Origin: Massilia sp. UBA2604
Lineage (GTDB): Bacteria; Pseudomonadota; Gammaproteobacteria; Burkholderiales; Burkholderiaceae_D
Direction: 5' to 3'
DNA length: 13,226 nucleotides
Assembly (NCBI GenBank): GCA_002339265.1
Contig: DDKG01000157.1
Span: 1-13,226 of the forward strand
Positions 1 to 9,195 of the stretch are shown piece after piece. The first letter of the stretch is position 1; the number at the start of each line of letters is the position of its first letter. A program made the position numbers and the translations under genes. Under the pieces are notes generated by a model. That model saw only the letters and a program-made list of their open reading frames with translations. It searched no databases and had not been told where the DNA came from.

Positions 1-1872
1 GGCATGAAGTCGATGGCCACCACCGGCGACCAGGTGCGCGACGGCCTGATGGGTGTGCTGGAATGGCGTCCGAACCGCAACTTCAGCTCGACCTTCGACG
101 TCTATCACTCGCGCTTCGACCAGGAAGAAATCCGCCGCGGCATCGAGATGCCGCTGAAGGACGATGGCGAAGTGCGCTTCTCGAACGCGACCGTGGTCAA
201 CGGCACCGCGATCGCCGGCACCGCCAACAACGTCAATCCGGTCGTGCGCAACAACCGCATGACGCGCGACGACAAGCTGACCGCCTTCGGCTGGAACAAC
301 CGCTACAGCTCGGGCGACTGGGTCGGTATCGTCGACATCAGCCGCTCCAAGGCTGACCACAAGGAGCAACTGGTCGAGATCAATGCCGGCCGCTCCGTGC
401 GCCAGACCCTGGACTACAGCTACAACGGCGGCACCATCCCGCAACTGTCGCTGTCGGGCGTCTACGACGATCCGTCGCAGATCGCCATCGGCGGCCAGTT
501 CGGCGAAGGCTATGTGAACGCCCCGAACATGACCGACAAGATGACGTCGTTCCGCGTCAGCCTCGAGCGCAAGTTCTCGGACGGCCCGTTCAGCAGCCTG
601 GAAGTGGGCTACAACCACTCCAAGCGCGAAAAAGAGAAGGAACACCTGGAAACCGGCTTCTCGAAGATCGGCGACGGCACCTTCGCGCCTGGCGTGCTGA
701 ATGGCTCGCAGGGCCTGTATGCGCTGCAGAATTCGCTGAGCTGGGACATCGACGCGGTGCTGGCGAATAACTTCGGCCCGTTCACCCCGGCGGTGCTGGT
801 GCCATGGGGCGCGACCAAGAACTGGTCGATCGAAGAGAAGGTCAAGACCGGCTACGCCAAGCTGAATATCGACACCGAACTGATGGCGATGCCGCTGCGC
901 GGCAATATCGGCATCCAGGTGATTGACACCGACCAGAGCTCGACCGCGAACGCGCTGCGCGCCTGGCCGTTCGCCGACCTGGTGCCGCTGACCGACGGCA
1001 AGAAGTACACCGACTACCTGCCAAGCGTGAACCTGGCCTGGGCCCTGCCCGAGCAGCAGTTCATCCGCTTCGGCGCCGGCAAGACCCTGGCGCGCGCCAA
1101 GCTGAACCAGCTGAACGCGGCGCTGGAAGTGGGCCTGACCGCGCAGACCACCGGCACCCCATGGGGCAACGGCGGCAACGCGCAACTCGATCCATGGCGC
1201 GCCAAGCAGGTCGACCTGTCGTACGAAAAATACTTCGGCAACAAGGGCTACATCTCGGCCGCCGGCTTCTACAAGGACCTGTCCTCGTACATCTACAGCG
1301 TGACCGTGCCGCGTGACTTCTCGGAGTACAACCTGCAGGGCGCCCTGACCAATATCGGCACCATGACCCAGCCGATGAACGGCGAAGGCGGCACCCTGAA
1401 GGGCCTGGAATTCGCAGCCTCGACCCCGCTGGACATGATCCACCCGATGCTGGACGGCTTCGGCATCACCGCCAACGCCTCGTTCACCAACAGCGAAATC
1501 TCGATCGTCGACCAGCGCTTCGGCAGCCTCGCGATCCCGCTGCCGGGCCTGTCCAAGCGCGTGTTCAACGTCACCGCCTACTATGAAAAAGACGGTTTCT
1601 CGGCACGCGTCAGCCAGCGTTATCGCAGCGACTTCGTGGGTGAAATCGGCGGCATCGGCGGTGCAACCGAGCTGACCTACGTAAAAGCTGATAAAGTGGT
1701 CGACCTGCAGCTCGGTTACGATTTCAAGCAGATCGAAGGCCTGTCGGTGCTGTTCCAGGTGAACAACCTGACCGACACCGCTTTCCGCAGCTATGCCGGC
1801 ACCGAAGATCGTCCACGCGGCTACAGCAAGTACGGTCGCCAGATGCTGCTCGGCCTGAACTACAAGCTGTAA
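1..1872 (+). CDS. TonB-dependent receptor, C-terminal beta-barrel part (5' truncated by window edge)
   Basis: Outer-membrane, TonB-energised receptor, most likely for an oligosaccharide such as maltodextrin. The frame is open from base 1, so the gene starts outside the window; the ATG at 4 is internal. The visible 623 codons show alternating amphipathic beta-strands, a barrel segment GLMGVLEWRPNRNF near the start, RFGAGKTLARAKLNQL followed by LDPWRAKQVDLSYEKYFG in the middle, and a C-terminal end with VLFQVNNLTDTAFRSYAG and GRQMLLGLNYKL, typical of the last barrel strands. These resemble the TonB-Xanth-Caul subfamily (TIGR01782), which includes Caulobacter MalA. Members are usually about 850-950 residues, so the signal peptide, TonB box, plug and first strands are missing here. 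A terminator follows closely, so it is the end of its transcript. The family call is secure; the substrate is inferred from the sugar genes downstream. Confidence 0.9.
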   Translation, partial: GMKSMATTGDQVRDGLMGVLEWRPNRNFSSTFDVYHSRFDQEEIRRGIEMPLKDDGEVRFSNATVVNGTAIAGTANNVNPVVRNNRMTRDDKLTAFGWNNRYSSGDWVGIVDISRSKADHKEQLVEINAGRSVRQTLDYSYNGGTIPQLSLSGVYDDPSQIAIGGQFGEGYVNAPNMTDKMTSFRVSLERKFSDGPFSSLEVGYNHSKREKEKEHLETGFSKIGDGTFAPGVLNGSQGLYALQNSLSWDIDAVLANNFGPFTPAVLVPWGATKNWSIEEKVKTGYAKLNIDTELMAMPLRGNIGIQVIDTDQSSTANALRAWPFADLVPLTDGKKYTDYLPSVNLAWALPEQQFIRFGAGKTLARAKLNQLNAALEVGLTAQTTGTPWGNGGNAQLDPWRAKQVDLSYEKYFGNKGYISAAGFYKDLSSYIYSVTVPRDFSEYNLQGALTNIGTMTQPMNGEGGTLKGLEFAASTPLDMIHPMLDGFGITANASFTNSEISIVDQRFGSLAIPLPGLSKRVFNVTAYYEKDGFSARVSQRYRSDFVGEIGGIGGATELTYVKADKVVDLQLGYDFKQIEGLSVLFQVNNLTDTAFRSYAGTEDRPRGYSKYGRQMLLGLNYKL

Positions 1873-1917
1873 GTATCGCGTTTTAATATGGGCATGCCGC
1901 CGACCGCGGCAACTGCC

Positions 1918-1957
1918 AGCCCTTGCAGGTCTTGCCTGCAAGGGCTTTTTGTTTTTT
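1918..1957 (+). terminator. Rho-independent terminator after the TonB-dependent receptor
   Basis: A perfect 12-bp stem (AGCCCTTGCAGG at 1918-1929 pairing with CCTGCAAGGGCT at 1935-1946) has a 5-nt loop and is followed at once by TTTTTGTTTTTT. It lies 45 bp after the receptor stop codon and separates the receptor transcript from the helicase gene. Confidence 0.93.
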
Positions 1958-2085
1958 CGGATTTTGTGGTTTTGGCCTCATAATCCACGCCTGTCCAGTC
2001 CATCCGTCACCCTATTTAGCGCCTTGCGCGGGGCGACGGTGTAAACTATCGCTTTCGTTTCTACTTATTTAAGAGCAACTCCTTT

Positions 2086-3912
2086 ATGTCTGACACCCCA
2101 ATCCCATCGTTTTCCGACCTCAGTCTTTCGGCGCCTGTCCTGAAAGCATTGAAAGACGTCGGCTACGAAACGCCGTCGCCGATCCAGGCCGCCACCATTC
2201 CTTTGCTGCTGGAAGGGCGCGACGTGTTGGGGCAGGCCCAGACCGGGACCGGCAAGACGGCGGCCTTCGCGCTGCCGATCCTGTCGAATATCGACGTCAA
2301 GAAGACCGCGCCGCAAGCGCTGGTGCTGGCGCCGACGCGTGAACTGGCGATCCAGGTCGCAGAGGCCTTCCAGAGCTACGCTGCCCACATCAAGGGCTTC
2401 CACGTGCTGCCGATCTACGGTGGCCAGAGCTATGGCCCGCAGCTGTCGAGCCTGCGCCGCGGCGTGCACGTGGTGGTCGGCACCCCGGGCCGCGTCATCG
2501 ATCACATCGAAAAAGGCTCGCTCGACCTGTCGCAGCTGACCACCCTGGTGCTGGACGAAGCGGACGAAATGCTGCGCATGGGCTTCATCGACGACGTCGA
2601 GCAGATCCTGCAGCAAACCCCGGAAGGCCGCCAGACCACGCTGTTCTCGGCAACCATGCCGCCGGCGATCAAGCGCATCGCAAAAACCTATCTGCGCGAT
2701 CCGGCCGAAGTGACCGTCGCCGCCAAGACCGGCACCGCCGACAACATCAAGCAGCGCTACTGGCTGGTGGCCGGCATGCACAAGCTCGACGCGCTGACCC
2801 GCATCCTCGAGGCCGAGCCGTTCGACGGCATGATCATCTTCGCGCGCACCAAGCTGGGCACCGAAGAACTGGCGACCAAATTGCAGGCGCGCGGCTTCGC
2901 GGCCACCGCCATCAACGGCGACATGGCCCAGCAACAGCGCGAGCGCACAATCGAGCAGCTCAAGAACGGAAAAATCGACATCCTGGTGGCGACCGACGTC
3001 GCCGCGCGCGGCCTGGACGTGGAGCGCATCAGCCACGTGATCAACTACGACGTGCCGTCCGATCCAGAGAGCTACACCCACCGCATCGGCCGTACCGGCC
3101 GCGCGGGCCGCAGCGGCGACGCGATCCTGTTCATCACCCCGCGCGAGCGTGGCCTGCTGAAAGCGATCGAGCGCGCCACCCGCCAGCCGGTCGCGCCGCT
3201 CGAGCTGCCGACCATCAAGGCGGTTAACGAAGTGCGCATTACCCGCTTCAAGGACCAGATCCGCACGACCCTGGCCGAGGGTGGCCTGGACGTGTTCCGT
3301 TCGCTGATCGAAGACATCGAGCGCGACGACAATGTGCCGGCCCTCGATATCGCGGCCGCACTGGCCAAGCTGGCGCGCGGCGACGAGCCGCTGCTGCTGA
3401 CCAAACCCGATCGCGAAGCGCGTCCGGAATTCGTTCCGTCGCAGCGCGAGTTCGGTGGCGGCCAGGAGCGCGCACCGCGCGCGCCGCGTGGCGACTGGGA
3501 AGAGCGTCCGGCGCGTCCCGCACGCGAGCCGGGCTTCAAGAAAGAGCGCGTGATGCGCGACCCGGAGCCGGGCATGGCCACCTTCCGCATCGAAGTCGGC
3601 TTCGCCCATGGCGCCAAGCCGGGCAATATCGTCGGCGCGATCGCCAACGAAGCCAATATCCCGTCGAAGCACATCGGCCGTATCGAGATCTATGACGATT
3701 ATTCGACCCTGGACCTGCCGGACGATATGCCGAAAGATTTGGTCGAGCACTTGAAGACGATCTGGGTTGCCGGCCGCCAGCTGTCCATCACGCGCGACGG
3801 CGAAACCCCGGCCACGCCGCCGGCCAAGAAGCCGTACGCCGCCAAGGGCGTCGAGCGCCGCTTGGGCGAAAAGCCGACCGCGAAAAAGCCTCACCGTAAA
3901 GGCCAGGCGTAA
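2086..3912 (+). CDS. deaD: DEAD-box ATP-dependent RNA helicase, CsdA/DeaD type
   Basis: Cytoplasmic ATP-dependent RNA helicase that unwinds short RNA duplexes; CsdA/DeaD proteins act in ribosome assembly, mRNA decay and cold adaptation. The 608 residues carry all core motifs: Q motif with SPIQ (31-34), Walker A AQTGTGKT (51-58), PTRELA (83-88), GTPGR (132-136), DEAD (157-160), SAT (198-200), ATDVAARGLD (312-321) and HRIGRTGRAGR (342-352). A charged R/P/E/G-rich linker (about 430-500) leads to a DbpA-type RNA-binding domain (about 507-577) and a Lys-rich basic tail. Length fits CsdA (about 630) rather than DbpA (about 460). The ATG at 2086 is the first in frame, with only a weak ribosome site (AAGAGC) upstream. 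A possible -10 (TAAACT, 2042-2047) lies 38 bp before it without a convincing -35. It lies between sugar genes but has no evident link to them. Confidence 0.94.
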   Translation: MSDTPIPSFSDLSLSAPVLKALKDVGYETPSPIQAATIPLLLEGRDVLGQAQTGTGKTAAFALPILSNIDVKKTAPQALVLAPTRELAIQVAEAFQSYAAHIKGFHVLPIYGGQSYGPQLSSLRRGVHVVVGTPGRVIDHIEKGSLDLSQLTTLVLDEADEMLRMGFIDDVEQILQQTPEGRQTTLFSATMPPAIKRIAKTYLRDPAEVTVAAKTGTADNIKQRYWLVAGMHKLDALTRILEAEPFDGMIIFARTKLGTEELATKLQARGFAATAINGDMAQQQRERTIEQLKNGKIDILVATDVAARGLDVERISHVINYDVPSDPESYTHRIGRTGRAGRSGDAILFITPRERGLLKAIERATRQPVAPLELPTIKAVNEVRITRFKDQIRTTLAEGGLDVFRSLIEDIERDDNVPALDIAAALAKLARGDEPLLLTKPDREARPEFVPSQREFGGGQERAPRAPRGDWEERPARPAREPGFKKERVMRDPEPGMATFRIEVGFAHGAKPGNIVGAIANEANIPSKHIGRIEIYDDYSTLDLPDDMPKDLVEHLKTIWVAGRQLSITRDGETPATPPAKKPYAAKGVERRLGEKPTAKKPHRKGQA

Positions 3913-3915
3913 ACA

Positions 3916-3953
3916 TGTAGTCAAACAATCGCGCTTGCTGTTGTTTGACTACA
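3916..3953. repeat. Inverted repeat just after deaD (13-bp arms, 12-nt spacer)
   Basis: TGTAGTCAAACAA at 3916-3928 is matched exactly by TTGTTTGACTACA at 3941-3953. It starts 3 bp after the helicase stop. As RNA it would fold into a stable hairpin, but the 3' side continues AAAACCC rather than a T-run, and no T-run lies on the opposite side either. It is therefore not a standard intrinsic terminator. It may be an mRNA 3'-end stabilising or processing hairpin, or a protein-binding site belonging to the downstream promoter. Confidence 0.7.
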
Positions 3954-3977
3954 AAACCCTTCCGTAACGCTGAGCTG

Positions 3978-4008
3978 TCGTGACGTTCTCACTATGAGAA
4001 CGTCACGA
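3978..4008. promoter_or_regulatory. Perfect 31-bp palindrome abutting the transporter promoter (candidate operator)
   Basis: TCGTGACGTTCTCA (3978-3991) and TGAGAACGTCACGA (3995-4008) are exact reverse complements around a 3-nt centre (CTA). The right arm ends one base before the -35 hexamer of the promoter at 4009. There is no T-run after it, so it is not an intrinsic terminator. The position suits a transcription factor acting on the sugar transporter gene. Which factor binds is unknown; LacI-family regulators commonly control such loci, but the sequence does not match an operator I can name. Confidence 0.6.
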
Positions 4009-4037
4009 TTGACACTCAGAAATCACCATGTTATTTT
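4009..4037 (+). promoter_or_regulatory. Sigma70 promoter for the sugar transporter gene
   Basis: Consensus -35 TTGACA (4009-4014), 17-bp spacer, -10 TATTTT (4032-4037) preceded by TGT (4029-4031), an extended -10. The predicted start is near 4044, giving a leader of about 150 nt. The leader has a possible 9-bp pairing with one wobble (4064-4072 with 4113-4121) and a small hairpin (GCCCG 4163-4167 with CGGGC 4174-4178) just before the ribosome site GGGGA at 4185-4189. Confidence 0.72.
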
Positions 4038-4195
4038 GCTACAGATACGCTAGCCGGACTGTAGTCGTCAGTTTTCGTCCCTTCCGGCCTCGCACCGCAT
4101 CCTGCACAAGGCACTGACGGCACGCTCTTCAGCGAGCGGCCGCGCAATCACACACGAGAGAAGCCCGCTGCGCCGGGCCAGATTGGGGACACACA

Positions 4196-5530
4196 ATGGA
4201 TATGCAATCGACCGTGCTCAAGCCGCGCCTGTCGTTCTGGCAGCTGTGGAACATGAGCTTCGGTTTCTTCGGCATCCAGTTCGGCTTCGCGCTGCAGAAC
4301 GCCAATACCAGCCGCATCTTCGCCACCCTCGGCGCCGATCCCGACAACCTGGCCGTGTACTGGCTGGCGGCACCGGTCACGGGCCTCTTGGTGCAGCCCA
4401 TCATCGGCTACCTGAGCGACAACACCTGGCACCCGAAATGGGGCCGCCGCCGTCCCTTCTTCTTCATCGGCGCCGTGCTGGCCGCGATCGCGCTGTTCCT
4501 GATGCCTAACTCCAGCGCGCTGTGGATGGCGGTCGCCGTGCTGTGGATGCTGGACGCGGCCATCAACGTCTCGATGGAGCCGTTCCGCGCCTTCGTGGGC
4601 GACAAGCTCGACCCGGCCCAGCAGACCGCGGGCTACGCGATGCAGACCTTCTTCATCGGCTGCGGCGCCGTCATTGCCTCGCTGCTGCCGACCTTCTTCG
4701 AGAGCATGGGCGTGTCGAATGCCGCCGTCGGCGGCATGATCCCGGACACCGTGCGCTACTCGTTCTACGCCGGCGGCCTGGTGTTCTTCCTGGCCGTGAG
4801 CTGGACCGTGCTGTTCGCCGACGAACTGCCGCCGCCCGACCTCGAAGCCTTCCATAAAGAGCGCAAGGCTTCGCGCGGCGTGGGCACGATGTTCGTCGAG
4901 ATCCTGGGCGGCTTCGGCAAGATGCCGCGCACGATGGTGCAGCTGGCCTTCGTCCAGTTCTTCACCTGGATCGCGCTGTTCGCGATGTGGATCTACACCG
5001 GCACCGCGATCGCCGACAACGTCTACGGCACTACGGACGCGCAATCGAGTGCCTACCAGGACGCCGGCAACTGGGTCGGCATCATGTTCGCGGTGTACAG
5101 CGGCGTGTCGGCGCTGGCCGCCTTCATCCTGCCGATCTTTGCCCGCGCCACCAGCCGCAAGATCGTGCACGCCACCTGCCTGGTCATCGGCGGCCTGTCG
5201 CTGGCCAGCATGTTCCTGATTACCGATAAACAGACGCTGTTGCTGCCGATGATCGGCATCGGCATCGCCTGGGCCTCGATCCTGACCATGCCGTACGCAA
5301 TCCTGGCGGGTTCCTTGCCGGCCAAGCGCATGGGTTACTTCATGGGCCTGTTCAACTTCTTCGTCGTGATTCCGCAGATCGTCAGCGGCCTGCTGCTGGG
5401 CAGCGCCACCAAGTACCTGTTCGGCGGCCATGCGGTGCTGACCCTGGTGCTGGGCGGCGTCTGCATGCTGGTTGCGGCGGTGCTGACCCTGTTCGTCACC
5501 GACAAGGCGGCTCCGGTCGCCAAGGCCTGA
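4196..5530 (+). CDS. MFS disaccharide:cation symporter (SLC45/GPH sucrose-maltose type)
   Basis: Inner-membrane secondary transporter of 444 residues with about 12 hydrophobic segments, probably importing maltose or a related alpha-glucoside with a cation. Family marks are GIQFGFALQNANTSRIFATL (26-45), the loop motif GYLSDNTWHPKWGRRRPFF (71-89), the fourth-segment stretch NVSMEPFRAFVGD (124-136), and SLPAKRMGYFMGLFNFFVVI (373-392). All resemble plant and bacterial sucrose/maltose (SUT/SLC45-like) carriers. The ATG at 4196 has GGGGA six bases upstream; a second ATG at 4202 is less well placed. Transcription probably begins at the strong promoter at 4009-4037. Phosphoglucomutase and an amylase follow, which favours maltose or maltodextrin over sucrose, since no amylosucrase or sucrose hydrolase is seen. 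The family is confident; the substrate is inference. Confidence 0.88.
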   Translation: MDMQSTVLKPRLSFWQLWNMSFGFFGIQFGFALQNANTSRIFATLGADPDNLAVYWLAAPVTGLLVQPIIGYLSDNTWHPKWGRRRPFFFIGAVLAAIALFLMPNSSALWMAVAVLWMLDAAINVSMEPFRAFVGDKLDPAQQTAGYAMQTFFIGCGAVIASLLPTFFESMGVSNAAVGGMIPDTVRYSFYAGGLVFFLAVSWTVLFADELPPPDLEAFHKERKASRGVGTMFVEILGGFGKMPRTMVQLAFVQFFTWIALFAMWIYTGTAIADNVYGTTDAQSSAYQDAGNWVGIMFAVYSGVSALAAFILPIFARATSRKIVHATCLVIGGLSLASMFLITDKQTLLLPMIGIGIAWASILTMPYAILAGSLPAKRMGYFMGLFNFFVVIPQIVSGLLLGSATKYLFGGHAVLTLVLGGVCMLVAAVLTLFVTDKAAPVAKA

Positions 5531-7309
<1,779 letters not shown>

Positions 7310-7336
7310 CACCCACCACCACACACAGGAAACCGC

Positions 7337-9010
7337 ATGAAACTACCCGTCCTTGCCGCCTCCATATTGCTCGCCTTCGGCGCCATGTCGTCCGCCACTG
7401 CTCAGTCGACAGCGCCAGCCGGAAAGCCCTTCGTCTGGGAAAACGCGACCGTCTACTTCCTGCTGACGGACCGTTTCAACAACGGCAATCCGGCCAACGA
7501 CAAGGCATATGGCCGCAAGGACGATGCCGCGATCATGCGCGGCTTCATGGGCGGCGATATCGCCGGCATCACGGCGAAGATCAAGGAAGGGTATTTCACC
7601 GACCTGGGCGTGAACGCGATCTGGTTCACGCCGGTCGTCGAGCAGATCCACGGCTCGACCGACGAAGGCACCGGCAAGAGCTATGGCTTCCACGGCTACT
7701 GGGCGAAGGACTTCACCGCGCTGGACGCGGCCTTCGGCACCGAGGCCGAGCTCAAGGAACTGGTCGACACGGCCCACGCGAGCGGCATCCGCATCGTGTT
7801 CGACGTGGTGCTGAACCACACCGGCCCGGTGACGCCGCAGGATCTCGTGTGGCCGTCGTCGTGGGTACGCACCGGCCCGCAGTGCACCTACAAGGACGCA
7901 CGCACCACGATGGATTGCACGCTGGTGGCGAACCTGCCGGACTTCCTCACCGCCAGCAATGCCAACGTCGAGCTGCCGCCGCACCTGATCGCGAAGTGGA
8001 AGAAGGAAGGGCGCTACGAGCGCGAAGTGAAGGAGCTGGACGACTTCTTCAAGCGCACTGGTTATCCGCGGGCCGCACGCTACTACCTGATGAAATGGCA
8101 GTCGGACTGGGTGCGCAAGTACGGCATCGACGGCTTCCGCGCCGACACCGTCAAGCACACCGAGCCTGGATTGTGGAAGGAACTCAAGAAAGAGGCCAGC
8201 GTCGCCTTCGAGGACTGGAAGCGCGCCAATCCGAAGAAACGCCTGGGCGAGGACAAGTTCTGGATGGTATCTGAAGTCTACAACTACGAAATCAAGCATG
8301 CGCGCAAGTTCGACCTGGGCGGCGGCGAGGTCGTCGACTACCTCGACCAGGGCTTCGACAGCATGATCAGCTTCAGCCTGCGCAGCGACGCCAAGCAGCC
8401 GTACGAAAAAATCTTCTCGGACTATTCGAAGATCCTGAACGGCGAGATGAAGGGCTATTCGGTGCTCAACTACATCAGCTCGCACGACGACAGCAGCCCG
8501 TTCGATCCGCTGCGCGAGCGCCCGTTCGAATCGGCCAACAAGCTGCTGCTGGCGCCGGGCGCCGCCCAGATCTATTACGGCGACGAGACCGCGCGCATCC
8601 TGCGCGTCGAAGGCGCCGAGGGCGACGCTACCCTGCGTTCGTTCATGAACTGGGACGAGCTGAAGTCGAACGCGGAGCGCGGCATGCACCGCGTGGCCGA
8701 CATCCGCGCGCACTGGGCGCGCCTGGGCCGCTTCCGCGCCGCCCACCCGGCGGTCGGCGCAGGCGTGCACCAGATGATCAGCCACAGCCCGTACACCTTC
8801 AAGCGCACCTGGGAAAAGAACGGGGTGAGCGACCGCGTGGTGGTGGCGCTCGACCTGCCGGGCGGCCAGCCAACGGCGATCCAGGTCGGCGGCGTGTTCC
8901 ATGACGGCGCCACCGTGCGCGACTGGTACACCGGCAAGACCGCCGTGGTCAAGGGCGGCAAGGTGCGCTTCGATACCGCGGCGCCAGTGGCGCTGATCGC
9001 CCAGGACTAA
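7337..9010 (+). CDS. malS: Exported GH13 alpha-amylase, MalS-like
   Basis: Endo-acting alpha-1,4-glucan hydrolase (557 residues), probably periplasmic. A signal peptide is visible (MKLPVLAASILLAFGAMSSATAQ, cleavage likely after ATAQ at 23). GH13 regions: I DVVLNH (156-161), II GFRADTVKH (266-274) with nucleophile Asp270 and Arg268, III SEVYN with acid/base Glu313, IV SSHD with His383 and Asp384. Stretches such as GGDIAG, EQIHG, FHGYWAKDF and LLAPGAAQIYYGDE match E. coli MalS (GH13_19), but this protein lacks MalS's extra N-terminal region (MalS is about 676 residues). A beta-rich domain C follows. The only two cysteines, Cys183 and Cys194, lie in one insert after the region I strand. Start ATG 7337 has AGGAAA (7327-7332) upstream. 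It follows pgm by 27 bp in a likely operon. GH13 is certain; the subfamily and symbol are less so. Confidence 0.92.
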   Translation: MKLPVLAASILLAFGAMSSATAQSTAPAGKPFVWENATVYFLLTDRFNNGNPANDKAYGRKDDAAIMRGFMGGDIAGITAKIKEGYFTDLGVNAIWFTPVVEQIHGSTDEGTGKSYGFHGYWAKDFTALDAAFGTEAELKELVDTAHASGIRIVFDVVLNHTGPVTPQDLVWPSSWVRTGPQCTYKDARTTMDCTLVANLPDFLTASNANVELPPHLIAKWKKEGRYEREVKELDDFFKRTGYPRAARYYLMKWQSDWVRKYGIDGFRADTVKHTEPGLWKELKKEASVAFEDWKRANPKKRLGEDKFWMVSEVYNYEIKHARKFDLGGGEVVDYLDQGFDSMISFSLRSDAKQPYEKIFSDYSKILNGEMKGYSVLNYISSHDDSSPFDPLRERPFESANKLLLAPGAAQIYYGDETARILRVEGAEGDATLRSFMNWDELKSNAERGMHRVADIRAHWARLGRFRAAHPAVGAGVHQMISHSPYTFKRTWEKNGVSDRVVVALDLPGGQPTAIQVGGVFHDGATVRDWYTGKTAVVKGGKVRFDTAAPVALIAQD

Positions 9011-9017
9011 GCGTCCG

Positions 9018-9075
9018 TTCCCGCGCGGCCGATCAGGCAAACGCCATGAATCGTGCCGCGCGGAATTCCTTTTTT
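9018..9075 (+). terminator. Probable terminator after the amylase gene
   Basis: A long stem (9018-9033 with 9050-9065: TTCCCGCGCGGCCGAT against ATCGTGCCGCGCGGAA) pairs with one bulged base on each side. It is followed, after TTCC, by a run of six T (9070-9075). The hairpin is GC-rich and begins 8 bp after the stop codon. The bulges and the 4-nt gap before the T-run lower confidence. Confidence 0.6.
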
Positions 9076-9182
9076 CCTGTCCGCTGTGTTCGTTCGAAGG
9101 ATGCTACGCTGCTAACACATTCATGATTCATGGACCAAGTGCCAATGGAGCGCGTGGCCATGGCGCCCCGACGACGCGGCGC

Positions 9183-9192
9183 GAGGGAGGGA
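9183..9192 (+). promoter_or_regulatory. Strong ribosome-binding site fixing the start of the GAF-GGDEF-EAL gene
   Basis: The purine-rich GAGGGAGGGA, with GGGAGG at 9185-9190, is placed five bases before the ATG at 9196. The longer frame's ATG at 9130 and further ATGs at 9145 and 9160 have no comparable site. Confidence 0.7.
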
Positions 9193-9195
9193 AGC

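Noticed and set aside
2065..3924. Long open frame on the minus strand opposite deaD (619 codons)
   Set aside because: It mirrors a gene with all helicase motifs. The Arg/Gly/Asp/His-rich, low-information translation is the usual shadow of GC-rich codon use, and no protein family is recognisable.
3978..4008. Intrinsic terminator for deaD
   Set aside because: The hairpin is strong but is followed by TTGACACTCAG with no T-run, and that TTGACA makes a much better -35 element.
4044..4195. Riboswitch in the 150-nt transporter leader
   Set aside because: Only short stems are visible, and none of the conserved cores of known riboswitch classes is recognisable.
7343..9040. Long minus-strand frame opposite the amylase gene (565 codons)
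   Set aside because: Antisense shadow; the + strand frame has a signal peptide and all four GH13 regions.
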